Below are positions 19,447-28,381 of a stretch of DNA of 64,000 nt, in pieces. The notes below the pieces were generated by a model. That model did no database searches. It was not told where the DNA came from and saw nothing but the letters and a program-made list of their open reading frames with translations. This DNA comes from Jeotgalibaca ciconiae (GTDB lineage: Bacteria > Bacillota > Bacilli > Lactobacillales > Aerococcaceae). The position numbers were made by a program, and so were the translations under genes. The stretch lies in the NCBI RefSeq assembly GCF_003955755.1, contig NZ_CP034465.1:2350001-2414000 (forward strand), in the 5' to 3' direction. The first letter of the stretch is position 1, and each line of letters opens with the position of its first letter.

Positions 19447-20304
19447 GTGAAACAGTTTTTCAATAACAAGAGGATGATTGTATTGTTAATCTCTGTGATT
19501 TTATTTATTAGTACAATCGCTTTTTCAATCTCTCGTAATCGAGAAAATACATCTATTCCGCAACTTTTTGTGAATGATATGGCTGGATTTACAACCAACA
19601 TACTTTCAAAGCCAGCGGAAACTGTTACTAAATTTGTTGATTCCGTAGATAATTTATTAAATACATACGAAGAAAATCAAACATTAAAGCAAAAAATAGA
19701 TGAGTTGGACGAGATGCAAGCTCGTGTTTATACGCTTGAACAAGAAAATATGACGTTGAAAGAAGAAATCGAATTACAGAGTGTGCTGAGCGATTATGAA
19801 CGCACAAGCGCTACAGTCATCGCTCGTAATCCAGATAATTGGCTGGAACAAATCATTATAGATAAAGGCAGTGAAGATGGCATTGAAGTAAACATGTCTG
19901 TTATGTCCGGAAATGGTCTAGTGGGTCGTGTATCAGAAGTGAGCCCTACAACTGCTAAAGTATTGTTGATGTCCACCGCAAATGAGTCAGTAAACCGCTT
20001 TTCAGCAGAGATCCAGACTGCTGATAAACCTGTACACGGAATTGTAGATGGTTATGACAACCAGAACGGATTAATGATTATGTCTGAAATAGATCCGGAT
20101 CTAGAAATTGAAGCGGGGAGCAAAGTGGTTACCTCGGGCTTAGGCGGTGTTTCTCCAAGTTCTTTATTAATTGGGACTGTAAAAGAAGTTCGAATGGATG
20201 AATATGGTCTTTTCCAAGAAGTAACCATCGAGCCATCTGGAAACTTAAAAGATGTTCGTTTTGTAACGGTTATTTTACGAAAGAGTGAGGAGGCCAACGA
20301 ATGA
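19447..20304 (+). CDS. mreC: Rod shape-determining protein MreC
   Basis: A bitopic membrane protein linking MreB to the extracellular wall synthesis machinery. The 285 residues have a short cytoplasmic tail, a transmembrane helix (about 9-27), a coiled coil (about 70-105, YEENQTLKQKIDELDEMQ) and two extracellular beta domains. The start is GTG, with GAGGAA upstream. The last 4 bases overlap the mreD start (ATGA), indicating translational coupling. Confidence 0.95.
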   Translation: MKQFFNNKRMIVLLISVILFISTIAFSISRNRENTSIPQLFVNDMAGFTTNILSKPAETVTKFVDSVDNLLNTYEENQTLKQKIDELDEMQARVYTLEQENMTLKEEIELQSVLSDYERTSATVIARNPDNWLEQIIIDKGSEDGIEVNMSVMSGNGLVGRVSEVSPTTAKVLLMSTANESVNRFSAEIQTADKPVHGIVDGYDNQNGLMIMSEIDPDLEIEAGSKVVTSGLGGVSPSSLLIGTVKEVRMDEYGLFQEVTIEPSGNLKDVRFVTVILRKSEEANE

Positions 20305-20828
20305 GTCAGAATCGTTCTTTGAATCACACTTATCTTATTCCAGTTTTTATTTTTCTAGCTTTAATTTTTGATGGAATTGTGATGAATTTATTCGCTGAAC
20401 ATTTTATTTCGCCCAGTTATATTCTTACACCTCGTTTGCTTTTATTTGTTTTAGTTGTTTTTACTATTTTTTTCCCAAAGCAACCATTGTTTTTATATGC
20501 TTTATTATTTGGGATTATCTACGATAGTTATTATGCGGGGATTTTAGGGTTATATGCAGCAGGATTGGCTACCGTAATTTATCTGATCAAGAGATTACAA
20601 ACGTACTTGAATCCTACGGTGCTGGTTTCTTTGATTTTGTTCATTTTCGCAGATGCGTATCTAGAAACTTTTATTTTTGCTATGTATCGTTTATTGGGCT
20701 ATACAGGGATGTCCTTTCAGGTATTCTTGTCGACACGTTTAGGCCCAACATTGTTATTAAATATTGTGTTTTTTATTGTATGTTACTATCCATTTTACAG
20801 GTTAAGTCAGTGGATGTATGAGCAGTAA
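20301..20828 (+). CDS. mreD: Rod shape-determining protein MreD
   Basis: A 175-residue hydrophobic protein with about five membrane helices and very little soluble sequence, the family pattern. It works with MreC in the elongasome. It starts within the mreC stop. No terminator is evident; the next transcript starts about 90 bases later. Confidence 0.92.
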   Translation: MSQNRSLNHTYLIPVFIFLALIFDGIVMNLFAEHFISPSYILTPRLLLFVLVVFTIFFPKQPLFLYALLFGIIYDSYYAGILGLYAAGLATVIYLIKRLQTYLNPTVLVSLILFIFADAYLETFIFAMYRLLGYTGMSFQVFLSTRLGPTLLLNIVFFIVCYYPFYRLSQWMYEQ

Positions 20829-20882
20829 AAAGCTTCTTTCAACTATTTATGAGAAATAAATGATAAAACTCATAAAAATCTC

Positions 20883-20910
20883 TTGCAAATTTTGAAAGCT
20901 GTGATATGAT
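20883..20910 (+). promoter_or_regulatory. Promoter of the amino-acid ABC T-box leader
   Basis: TTGCAA (20883-20888), 16-base spacer, TATGAT (20905-20910). Confidence 0.75.
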
Positions 20911-20916
20911 ATTTTT

Positions 20917-21212
20917 ACCTAATAGAAATGCGAAGAAGAGAAAAAGTAATTTTTTTTAAACCTTAGAGAGCTTGCGGTTGGTGAAAGCAAGTGTTTGGAG
21001 GAAATGAACACACATCTCAGAGCAAGAATACTGAAAAGAGATAGATTCGCGAGTAAGTATTCTCGGGAGTGCCCGTTATAGCACTAGTGTTTAGTAGTTT
21101 TGAACACGACAAGGCATAATCTGTGAAGATTGTGTAAAAAAAGGTGGAACCACGAAGCAAAAGCTATCGTCCTTTGATTTCCTGATGTGAGGGAAATCAA
21201 AGGACTTTTTTT
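20917..21212 (+). promoter_or_regulatory. T-box riboswitch of an amino-acid transporter, probably tRNA-His
   Basis: The distal Stem I motif, the T-box AGGTGGAACCACG (21142-21154) and a strong terminator (GTCCTTTGATTTCC 21169-21182 with GGGAAATCAAAGGAC 21191-21205, then seven T) are all visible. The specifier region reads GAACACACATCTC at 21006-21018. Depending on register the codon is CAC (His) or ACA (Thr); two of three registers give CAC. His-specific T-boxes before ABC transporters are known in Lactobacillales, which favours histidine. Confidence 0.9.
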
Positions 21213-21298
21213 ATTGGGCTGCAGCCAATAAGACGTCGGCGAAATCATCTATCCATTTCGATAGGGAAAAATGTGGAGAAAACTTAGGAGGAATAACG

Positions 21299-22108
21299 AT
21301 GAAAAAACAATTATTGGGATTATTCGCAACAGTGAGTTTATTAGCAGCATGTGGAAATGGGGCAGGAAATGAAGTTGGAACGGATGAAGCAGTCAATCCG
21401 GGTTCAGCTGAAGGTCTAAAGGATTCTTATATTGTTGGACTTGATGATACATTCGCACCTATGAGCTTCCGTGATACAGATGGAAGTATCGTTGGTTTTG
21501 ATGTTGACTTAGCGAATGAAATTGGAGAAATGATCGGAGCAGAATTTACTTTCCAGCCAATTGATTGGGTAATGAAAGAAACAGAGCTGAACGCAGGCAA
21601 TATCGATTTGATTTGGAATGGTTATAGTATTACGGATGAAAGAAAGGAAAAAGTCGCTTTCAGTGATGCATACCTTGATAACAAACAAATTATTGTGACG
21701 TTGGCAGATAGCGACATCGAAACAAAAGCAGATCTGGAAGGGGTAGTGGTAGCTACTCAACAAGCCTCTGCCACATTAGATGCTCTTTACGCAGATGAAA
21801 CAGGTGTTGTAGAGAAATTTGATGGCGGAGAACCAATTTTATATCCAACATTTACAGATGTATTTAATGATTTGGATAGCGGCCGAAGCGGTGCAATTGT
21901 AGTGGATGAAGTACTTGGACGCTATATTATGAAACAAAAAGGCGCTGAAAATTACAAAGTATTGGAAGAAAACTTTGGTGAAGAAGAATACGGTGTTGGA
22001 ATGCGTAAAGAAGATGTCCAACTTCAAGAAGCAATTAACAATGGTTTGGCAGAATTACGTGAGAATGGGAAGTACGAAGAAATTTATGAAACATGGTTTG
22101 CGGAATAA
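21299..22108 (+). CDS. Amino-acid ABC transporter substrate-binding lipoprotein
   Basis: The 269-residue extracellular binding protein has a lipoprotein signal peptide with lipobox LLAAC, so the mature chain starts at lipid-modified C18. A type II periplasmic-binding fold of the polar amino-acid class (SBP_bac_3) follows: YIVGLDDTFAPMSFRD, IVGFDVDLANEIGEMIG, WNGYSITDERKEKVAFS. The T-box above the gene suggests histidine uptake; this cannot be read from the protein. It is the first gene of a three-gene operon with the permease and ATPase genes. Confidence 0.93.
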   Translation: MKKQLLGLFATVSLLAACGNGAGNEVGTDEAVNPGSAEGLKDSYIVGLDDTFAPMSFRDTDGSIVGFDVDLANEIGEMIGAEFTFQPIDWVMKETELNAGNIDLIWNGYSITDERKEKVAFSDAYLDNKQIIVTLADSDIETKADLEGVVVATQQASATLDALYADETGVVEKFDGGEPILYPTFTDVFNDLDSGRSGAIVVDEVLGRYIMKQKGAENYKVLEENFGEEEYGVGMRKEDVQLQEAINNGLAELRENGKYEEIYETWFAE

Positions 22109-22190
22109 TTGGACCAACTACCAATAAGAAAAGTATGGATAGGTAAGATGATATAAATATCATTCTTGCAATGGAAGGAAGAAGAGAAAC

Positions 22191-22826
22191 ATGGATTTGA
22201 TACAAACAATATGGCCAACCCTTATGAATGGCCTTGGCATGACACTAAGGATATTTTGTATAGTAGGAATCACCAGTATTCCGTTAGGATTCTTGATTGC
22301 TATCATTCGAGTTTATGCTCCAAAATGGGTGGGTGCCCTTATTCAAGTATATGTATTTATTATGAGAGGGACACCACTGTTGTTACAATTAATGTTTTTC
22401 TTCTTTGGTCTTCCGTTTGTAGGAATAGTGATGGATCGTTTCACTGCAGCCATACTAGCCTTCATCATTAATTATGCAGCATATTATGCAGAGATTTTTA
22501 GAGGCGGTATCATGGCTATTCCTCGAGGACAATTTGAGTCAATCGAAGTATTGGGAATCGGAAAGGTAAGAGGTTTTTTTCGGATTATTATCCCCCAAGT
22601 CTTTCGGATTGTTCTTCCTTCGGTTGGGAATGAGATAATTTCTCTCGTGAAGGATACTTCCCTAGTGTATATCTTAGGCATTGGAGAATTACTGAGAGCC
22701 GGGCAAATTGCAGCAAACACCTATGCTTCTTTGATCCCGTTTATTGGAGTGGGATTCTTGTATTTGATTATCACAGGATTTATTACAGTTGGTTTGAACT
22801 GGCTGGAAACTAGACGAAAATATTAG
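22191..22826 (+). CDS. Amino-acid ABC transporter permease
   Basis: The 211-residue membrane protein of the HisM/GlnP family has about five helices. The EAA loop that contacts the ATPase is visible as FESIEVLGIGKVRGFFRIII. GGAAG-rich sequence precedes the ATG. It is expected to form the channel as a homodimer because only one permease gene is present. It lies between the binding-protein and ATPase genes. Confidence 0.93.
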   Translation: MDLIQTIWPTLMNGLGMTLRIFCIVGITSIPLGFLIAIIRVYAPKWVGALIQVYVFIMRGTPLLLQLMFFFFGLPFVGIVMDRFTAAILAFIINYAAYYAEIFRGGIMAIPRGQFESIEVLGIGKVRGFFRIIIPQVFRIVLPSVGNEIISLVKDTSLVYILGIGELLRAGQIAANTYASLIPFIGVGFLYLIITGFITVGLNWLETRRKY

Positions 22827-22837
22827 GAGGACGAAGC

Positions 22838-23515
22838 ATGTTATTACAAGCAAAAAATATTACAAAAAAATTTCAGAATCAACCCGTTCTCAAAAACTTT
22901 TCTTTTAGTATTGATGCTGGTGAAATTGTGGTACTAACTGGAAAATCAGGAACAGGGAAAACAACCTTAATGCGCATTTTGAACAATCTTGAATCTGCTG
23001 ATTATGGTACAGTGGCTATTGAAAATGATTATCTATGTAGAGATTCAGAACGTGGCGCCGCTTATGTTTCTCGAAAAGAGCGTCGAGTTTATCAGAATCA
23101 AATTGGAATGGTATTTCAAGATTATGCCTTATTTCCCAATCTAACCGTTCGTGAAAATTTGCTGGAGGCTCCTTTAGCACAGAAACTGGGGACTAAAGAA
23201 GAGTTAAATCAAAAGGTAGAGCAATTAATGAATGAGATGGGGATTGCGGACCAACTTGATAAGATGCCGTCTATGTTGTCGGGGGGACAAAAACAAAGAG
23301 TTGCCATTGCAAGAGCAATGATGTTAAATCCTAAAATCCTTTGCTTCGATGAACCAACTTCAGCATTAGACCGGGAGTCTGCGGACAGCATTGGAAAACT
23401 AATCCAAGAAATTGCTGCAAGAGGGACAGGAGTCCTGATTGTTACGCATGACATCTCTTTTGGAGAGAAATTCGGAACAAGATTAATCTCATCTTCTGAA
23501 TTTTTCTCTAAATAA
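22838..23515 (+). CDS. Amino-acid ABC transporter ATP-binding protein
   Basis: The 225-residue ATPase of the GlnQ/HisP class has Walker A GKSGTGKTT, Q-loop (GMVFQDYALFPNLTV), signature LSGGQKQR, Walker B ILCFDEPTSALD and switch THD. The chain is somewhat short at the C-terminus compared with GlnQ (about 240). AGGAGG precedes the ATG. It energises import of the amino acid sensed by the upstream T-box. Confidence 0.94.
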   Translation: MLLQAKNITKKFQNQPVLKNFSFSIDAGEIVVLTGKSGTGKTTLMRILNNLESADYGTVAIENDYLCRDSERGAAYVSRKERRVYQNQIGMVFQDYALFPNLTVRENLLEAPLAQKLGTKEELNQKVEQLMNEMGIADQLDKMPSMLSGGQKQRVAIARAMMLNPKILCFDEPTSALDRESADSIGKLIQEIAARGTGVLIVTHDISFGEKFGTRLISSSEFFSK

Positions 23516-23530
23516 AATTAATTCTCTTCC

Positions 23531-23558
23531 TTGCAAAACTTTTCTCGCCGTGTATAAT
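23531..23558 (+). promoter_or_regulatory. Promoter of the MFS transporter gene
   Basis: TTGCAA (23531-23536), 16-base spacer, perfect TATAAT (23553-23558). Confidence 0.8.
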
Positions 23559-23614
23559 GGATTAAGAAATAAAATAAAGAATGACGAGAGCATTCATTTT
23601 AAGGGGCGATTTAT

Positions 23615-24844
23615 ATGGAAAAAAATAAAATACTTGTGCAGCGTGCTGCCATAATTGGGTCAGGAACAGATGATTTAACAAATATGTTTCTGTCCCTTTC
23701 TTTGTCTTCAATTATTTTGGATTTAGGAATCAGTAATACACAGGCCGGCTCTATTTCAACGATTACCAACCTCGGCATGTTGCTTGGTGGAATTTTGTTT
23801 GGTTATTTAGCAGATAAATATGGTAGTTTAAAACTTTTCAAGACGACACTGCTATTGTTCTCGCTAGCGACAGCTGCGATGTTCTTTGCTAATAATCTAC
23901 CGACTGTCTATATTTTGAGATTCTTAGCAGGGATCGGGACAGGTGGAGAATACGGGATCGCTATCAGTCTTCTTGCGAAAGTAACGCCAGCAGGAAAGAT
24001 GGGTAAAATGTCTGCTTACAATGGTGTTGCGGGAATGGTAGGGAATATAGTTGCAGCTTTATGTGCAAGTATTATTCTACCCATGTTTGGCTGGAATACA
24101 TTGTTCTTGCTAGGCCTCTTGCCACTTTTAATCGTTGCTTGGGTACATTTTAATGTGACAGACGAAGTTTTGAATCAGTCTGTTAATCAAGAAGAGAACA
24201 CTAAAAAAGCAGATAAAAAAATTTCTTATAAAGAATTATTTAAAACACCGAGGCTAGCTCGTCAAACACTCTCTTTAATGTTCATGGCGATTGTTCAAAT
24301 TGGAGGTTATTTCGGACTAATGAACTGGTTGCCGCAAATTATGCAAGAAAGTCTTGGACTATCAATCTCCGGCAGCTCTTTATGGATGATTTCCACTATT
24401 ATTGGAATGTCGATTGGAATGTTATTCTTTGGTCGGATTCTTGATGCTGTTGGCCCACGAATTTCATATGGTGTATTTTTACTAGCATCTGCATCCGCAG
24501 TATATTTATTCACACTTGTTACGAATGAAGTTGCGATGTTGTTGGGTGGAGCCGTAGTCGGGTTCTTTGTAAATGGCATGTTCGCAGGATATGGAGCAAT
24601 TGTAAGTAAACTGTATCCAAAACATGTTCACTCCATGGCAAACAACCTAATTATTAACGTTGGCCGTGCAGTGGGTGGTTTTTCTTCTATGATTATTGGT
24701 TTCTTAATGGATGTCGGAACGATTCAAACAGTTATGCTTTTCCTTGCATGTGCGTATCTATCAAGTTTCGCAGTAATGATGACAATCAAAGAATTCTCAA
24801 AAGTAAATTATCATTTAAAAGATCAAGAAATTGGAGCTCTTTAA
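23615..24844 (+). CDS. Major facilitator superfamily transporter
   Basis: The 409 residues form 12 predicted helices with the MFS motif A-like loop GYLADKYG after helix 2 and a matching loop FGRILDAVGPRIS after helix 8. RFLAGIGTGGEYG (helix 4) is typical of the sugar/organic-acid porter side of the superfamily. The substrate cannot be told from sequence. It has its own promoter and terminator, so it is a single-gene unit between the ABC operon and rplU. Confidence 0.85.
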   Translation: MEKNKILVQRAAIIGSGTDDLTNMFLSLSLSSIILDLGISNTQAGSISTITNLGMLLGGILFGYLADKYGSLKLFKTTLLLFSLATAAMFFANNLPTVYILRFLAGIGTGGEYGIAISLLAKVTPAGKMGKMSAYNGVAGMVGNIVAALCASIILPMFGWNTLFLLGLLPLLIVAWVHFNVTDEVLNQSVNQEENTKKADKKISYKELFKTPRLARQTLSLMFMAIVQIGGYFGLMNWLPQIMQESLGLSISGSSLWMISTIIGMSIGMLFFGRILDAVGPRISYGVFLLASASAVYLFTLVTNEVAMLLGGAVVGFFVNGMFAGYGAIVSKLYPKHVHSMANNLIINVGRAVGGFSSMIIGFLMDVGTIQTVMLFLACAYLSSFAVMMTIKEFSKVNYHLKDQEIGAL

Positions 24845-24854
24845 AAAGATAAGT

Positions 24855-24900
24855 AAAATCGGCTTGATACAGCTAAAGTATCGAGTCGATTTTTATTTTT
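24855..24900 (+). terminator. Terminator after the MFS gene
   Basis: AAAATCGGCTTGATAC pairs with GTATCGAGTCGATTTTT, with some G-U pairs. Confidence 0.8.
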
Positions 24901-24943
24901 TTGAAAGTCTTGTTTGCTTATTTCCACTTTATCTATCTTTTTG

Positions 24944-24972
24944 TTGACGTCCGTTCAGGGTTCTGGTAAACT
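24944..24972 (+). promoter_or_regulatory. Promoter of the rplU operon
   Basis: TTGACG (24944-24949), 17-base spacer, TAAACT (24967-24972). Confidence 0.75.
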
Positions 24973-24978
24973 ATTCAT

Positions 24979-25086
24979 GTTGTAAATGTGCGCACCACAG
25001 CTACAACCGCTCGATTAGAAGTTTATACAAGTCCTTTGAAAGGCACTTCGTTCGGCGAGTCTAAGTATATAAGGAGGTGCAGGAAT
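24979..25086 (+). promoter_or_regulatory. L21 leader RNA
   Basis: A leader of about 108 bases precedes rplU, with paired segments such as GTCCTTTGAAAGGCAC and CACTTCG..CGAG. Its place before rplU-prp-rpmA matches the L21 leader family of Firmicutes, thought to bind L21 or its rRNA mimic. Family assignment is by position and structure; no covariance search was run. Confidence 0.7.
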
Positions 25087-25395
25087 ATGTACGCAATTAT
25101 TAAAACAGGTGGTAAACAATTAAAAGTTGAAGTTGGACAACCAATCTACATTGAAAAACTTAACAACAACGAAGGTGATCAAGTTACTTTTGAAGAAGTT
25201 GTTTTTGTAGGTGGAGAAGATACTAAAATTGGTTCTCCTCTAGTTGAAGGCGCAACTGTAGTCGGAACTGTTGAAAAACAAGGCCGTGAAAAGAAAGTTA
25301 CTACTTTCAAATACTTGAGAAGAAAAGACTCTCACCGTAAACAAGGTCATCGTCAGCCTTACACAAAGGTTATGATTGACGCAATCAATGCATAA
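25087..25395 (+). CDS. rplU: 50S ribosomal protein L21
   Basis: The 102-residue protein binds 23S rRNA. It begins [18 protein letters not shown] and ends with the conserved [20 protein letters not shown]. An upstream in-frame extension to 24988 is part of the leader and is rejected because AAGGAGGTG precedes this ATG. First gene of the conserved rplU-prp-rpmA operon. Confidence 0.98.
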   Translation: MYAIIKTGGKQLKVEVGQPIYIEKLNNNEGDQVTFEEVVFVGGEDTKIGSPLVEGATVVGTVEKQGREKKVTTFKYLRRKDSHRKQGHRQPYTKVMIDAINA

Positions 25396-25410
25396 GCGAA
25401 GTGAAGATAA

Positions 25411-25755
25411 ATGATAACTGCAAAGTTTAAACAAAATTTGGCTGGAATGTTTACTTCTTTTGAAATTACAGGACATGCTGGTTTTGCTGACATAGGCGAG
25501 GATATCGTATGTGCAGCTGTATCGGTCTTGGCAATTGAGACGGTTAATAGTCTCGATAAGATGGCTGGTCATCAGATGATTGTAGAAGAAGCAGATAGGG
25601 AAGGCGGTTATTTATACGCCGAAGTACGACCTGAGCTTACTCCTGAACAAAAGAGTATCACTCAAATTTTGCTGAAACATTTATATTTGTCACTAGAGGA
25701 TGTCGCTACAACGTATCCTGATTATGTAAGAATAAAAAAATTAACTCGTAAATAA
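25411..25755 (+). CDS. prp: Ribosomal-processing cysteine protease Prp
   Basis: Prp removes the N-terminal extension of L27 in Firmicutes, a step needed because the extension would block the peptidyl-transferase centre. The 114 residues have the catalytic pair H22 (ITGHAGFADIG) and C34 (DIVCAAVS) at the positions known for the Staphylococcus enzyme. It lies between rplU and rpmA, and its substrate motif is present in the downstream L27. Confidence 0.95.
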   Translation: MITAKFKQNLAGMFTSFEITGHAGFADIGEDIVCAAVSVLAIETVNSLDKMAGHQMIVEEADREGGYLYAEVRPELTPEQKSITQILLKHLYLSLEDVATTYPDYVRIKKLTRK

Positions 25756-25781
25756 AATAAACACCAAGGAGGTGCAAACTC

Positions 25782-26066
25782 ATGTTGAAACTGAATCTAC
25801 AATTGTTCGCTACTAAAAAAGGTGGCGGTTCTACTTCTAACGGACGTGATTCTCAATCAAAACGTTTAGGTGCTAAACGTGCGGATGGACAATTAGTATC
25901 AGGTGGATCTATTTTGTACCGTCAACGCGGAACAAAAATTCATCCTGGTGTGAACGTTGGTCGAGGTGGAGACGATACTTTGTATGCGAAAGCAGACGGA
26001 ATTGTACGTTTTGAACGTCTAGGACGTAACAAAAAACAAGTATCTGTTTACCCTGCTGCTCAATAA
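25782..26066 (+). CDS. rpmA: 50S ribosomal protein L27 with a Prp-cleaved N-terminal extension
   Basis: The 94 residues begin [18 protein letters not shown]. The extension MLKLNLQLF is the Prp recognition motif, with cleavage expected after F9 so that mature L27 starts ATKKGGGST. That flexible tail reaches the peptidyl-transferase centre. AAGGAGGTG precedes the ATG. A terminator follows. Confidence 0.98.
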   Translation: MLKLNLQLFATKKGGGSTSNGRDSQSKRLGAKRADGQLVSGGSILYRQRGTKIHPGVNVGRGGDDTLYAKADGIVRFERLGRNKKQVSVYPAAQ

Positions 26067-26101
26067 GAAATAATATTTTTCCCAATTTACATACACAAAT
26101 T

Positions 26102-26139
26102 AACTTGCGAAGGTGTAACCTGACGCAAGTTTTTTTTTA
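26102..26139 (+). terminator. Terminator of the rplU-prp-rpmA operon
   Basis: AACTTGCG (26102-26109) pairs with CGCAAGTT (26124-26131), then a long T-run. The stretch 26140-26386 beyond it shows no gene and no clear promoter. Confidence 0.9.
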
Positions 26140-26386
26140 GAGACTAGTGTAGTATAAGTCCTGCTTTTTATGTTCTTTTAATCTAGAGAGGACCATCCCG
26201 GTTTTCTTGTTTGGATTTTTATCAGAAAAAAAGATTCAATAATTTGTGTACTTTCTTTGATAAAACTCCTTAATTCTTGGAATGAAAAATAATATTCTTA
26301 GCTTTTTTCTAGCTCGAAGTGTTATCTTGCTTTTAGGGCTCTGATGGGCACAACTAGAGTGAAACAAATCGAAAGGGCGTGTGTCT

Positions 26387-27397
26387 ATGAATACTTCAAA
26401 ACTTGAAGAACTATTTTTGAAATTGGATGAAGCAATAATGGTGCTGCAAAAAGAACTGGATGTCTCATACATTGAGGCACTAGCAGAAACGATTCAAAAT
26501 TTAGCATACGAAGGAAAAACACAACAAATGGATGGTTTGCCTTCTGATGAAACAGTAGAGAGATTAAATCGTATCTATCGTAAGTTAACTATAGAGCAGG
26601 AACCAAGAGAAGTTATTCATAAGCTATTGCAATTAACGTATATAAAAGCAATCCGTGAAGATAAAATCCAAGTGAATCATCAAATCACTCCTGATACAAT
26701 TGCCTCGTTGCTTGCTTATTTCATTGGGGCAATTAAAAGCGATACGAATTATCCTGTTCACATCCATGATTTAACCGTAGGAACTGCTAATCTTTTGACA
26801 GTGGTAATGGATTTCCTAGAGAAAAAAGGACTGGATGTAACTGCAGAGGCTGTAGATAATGATGACTTGCTTATCTCGTTGGCAGCAAATGGAGCACATT
26901 TGCAAAAATGGGGAGAAGCCATTCAATTTACCCATTCAGACAGTCTACAGGAGCTGTTAATTAAACCTGCCGATATTGCAGTTGCAGATCTTCCAGTGGG
27001 GTATTATCCTCTAGATGATCGTGCAAAAAAATTCGAAACTTCTTTTGAAGAGGGTCATTCTTTTGCACACTATCTGTTAATTGAACAACATTTGAAGTAT
27101 TTAAAAGAAGCTGGATGGGGCTTTTTCATTGTTCCCAAAGATTTATTTGAAAGTGATGAACAAGGCCTTCTTTTGAAGTGGCTAAAAGGAACTGGTTATT
27201 TGCAAGGAATGCTGCATTTGCCAGAGTCTTTATTCCAATCAGATAAAATGCAAAAATCTATTTTGATGATCCAAAAATCTGGAAATGGAGCAAAGCAAGC
27301 TGAAAAAGTTTTGTTAGGTACCATTCCTGATTTGAAAAATGCACGCAGTATGAAAGAGTTTCTAGAAGATTTTAACAACTGGAGTGAAAAGATGTAA
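26387..27397 (+). CDS. Class I SAM-dependent DNA-methyltransferase-like protein (YtxK)
   Basis: The 336-residue protein has an N-terminal helical region and a Rossmann methylase fold (PVHIHDLTVGTANLLTVV for SAM binding). The catalytic motif IV reads VADLPVGYYP, a variant of the N/D-PP-Y/F motif of N6-adenine methylases. No restriction or specificity gene is nearby, so it is probably not part of a restriction system. Homologues upstream of ackA in Bacillus and lactobacilli (YtxK) are of unproven function. ATG 26387 is preferred over GTG 26381 by the spacing from GAAAGGG. The comG genes often found upstream in relatives are absent. Confidence 0.85.
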   Translation: MNTSKLEELFLKLDEAIMVLQKELDVSYIEALAETIQNLAYEGKTQQMDGLPSDETVERLNRIYRKLTIEQEPREVIHKLLQLTYIKAIREDKIQVNHQITPDTIASLLAYFIGAIKSDTNYPVHIHDLTVGTANLLTVVMDFLEKKGLDVTAEAVDNDDLLISLAANGAHLQKWGEAIQFTHSDSLQELLIKPADIAVADLPVGYYPLDDRAKKFETSFEEGHSFAHYLLIEQHLKYLKEAGWGFFIVPKDLFESDEQGLLLKWLKGTGYLQGMLHLPESLFQSDKMQKSILMIQKSGNGAKQAEKVLLGTIPDLKNARSMKEFLEDFNNWSEKM

Positions 27398-27455
27398 ACA
27401 TTCCTCTCCTTTTTATTTATATAGTATTAAATAAAAATGGATGAAGCAATCCACT

Positions 27456-27491
27456 AAAAAACCTACTTCCTTGATTGGAGTAGGTTTTTTA
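27456..27491. terminator. Terminator after the methylase gene, probably bidirectional
   Basis: AAAAAACCTACT (27456-27467) pairs with AGTAGGTTTTTT (27479-27490); T-runs exist in both directions. Confidence 0.9.
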
Positions 27492-27523
27492 ATCGTATAG
27501 AGGAGTATACGTTTTTCTTCTTG

Positions 27524-27739
27524 TTAAGAATTATATCCAAATATGAAGGTTATAAATAGAATATACAGCGACACCAATGTAATGACGATACCTATAATGA
27601 TAGTTACCATGGCTGTTGCAGTGCTTTTTTTTCTCACTTTGATTCCGCTAGTTATAAGGGCTATTCCACCGATTAAAAACACTAGTTCAACTAGTAAAAA
27701 CGGCCATTTTATCTCAATCATTGTTTGTATAAATTCCAT
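27524..27739 (-). CDS. Small two-helix membrane protein, unknown
   Basis: The 71 residues are mostly hydrophobic, with helices at about 12-32 and 43-66 separated by the basic loop KVRKKS. GAGTGGTG sits 6 bases before the ATG on the minus strand and a shared terminator lies downstream. A plus-strand frame over the same bases has no ribosome binding site. I do not recognise the family; existence of the gene is likely but not certain. Confidence 0.6.
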   Translation of the reverse strand: MEFIQTMIEIKWPFLLVELVFLIGGIALITSGIKVRKKSTATAMVTIIIGIVITLVSLYILFITFIFGYNS

Positions 27740-27770
27740 ATTTCACCACTCTCACAATCAATAATATCAT

Positions 27771-27790
27771 AAAAACCTCCCGAAGGAGGT
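27771..27790 (-). terminator. Terminator after the DUF378 gene
   Basis: On the minus strand ACCTCC-TTCG-GGAGGT followed by TTTT. Confidence 0.8.
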
Positions 27791-27865
27791 CGATAGAGGT
27801 TGTTCAGTTACAGCACTACAGAGAGCTGTAGAAGAAGTATAACAGGAATTATTTTTTATTAAACA

Positions 27866-28084
27866 TTACACATTTCTATTTACTCCATCTCTATTAATGT
27901 GTCCAAAAAACTTCAAACAATAAAGTGAGCTGATACCAACAAGAACATATACAATTCTAGCTAAAAGTGCAGTTTGTCCACCAAAAACAGAAGCGACTAA
28001 ATCAAATTCAAAAAGACCAACCAATAACCAGTTTAATCCACCAACGATCGTAAGACCAAGTGCGATATTATCTAATACTTTCAT
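27866..28084 (-). CDS. DUF378 family small membrane protein
   Basis: The 72-residue protein reads MKVLDNIALGLTIVGGLNWLLVGLF, the hallmark start of DUF378, with a second helix (ARIVYVLVGISSLYCL). AAAGGAG precedes the ATG; a 14-residue upstream extension is rejected. The function of the family is unknown. It is transcribed away from ackA. Confidence 0.88.
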   Translation of the reverse strand: MKVLDNIALGLTIVGGLNWLLVGLFEFDLVASVFGGQTALLARIVYVLVGISSLYCLKFFGHINRDGVNRNV

Positions 28085-28381
28085 AAGAGTCATCTCCTTT
28101 CTTAATTGGTAGGTTAAATATATCATGATAGGATAATGTTCTCTAACGATATCCCTTACTGATGGAAATGAAAAAAACGGAACTTATTTACGTTAATTAG
28201 ATATTAGTTTTTTTGTTGCTAGTGTGTTACTAGTGAGCTAATTTCTGTACCAGCCAATGAGTTTTAAAAGTTCAACAAACCGCAGGAAATCAATGAAATC
28301 AATACGTATCAAAGTGATAAAAACTATGTTATAATATTTTTTGATAGCATCATTAAATTTTGTTAGGAGCGGAAAAAACGA

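Noticed and set aside
22166-22471. 101-residue frame overlapping the ABC permease gene
   Set aside because: Shadow frame of the permease gene with a weaker start.
24988-25086. N-terminal extension of L21
   Set aside because: These bases are the L21 leader, and AAGGAGGTG marks the later ATG.
26387-27397. Restriction-modification system
   Set aside because: The methylase-like protein has a variant motif IV and no restriction or specificity gene nearby; synteny with ytxK-ackA explains it.
27543-27764. 73-residue plus-strand frame
   Set aside because: It mirrors the better-supported minus-strand membrane protein gene, which has a ribosome binding site and terminator.
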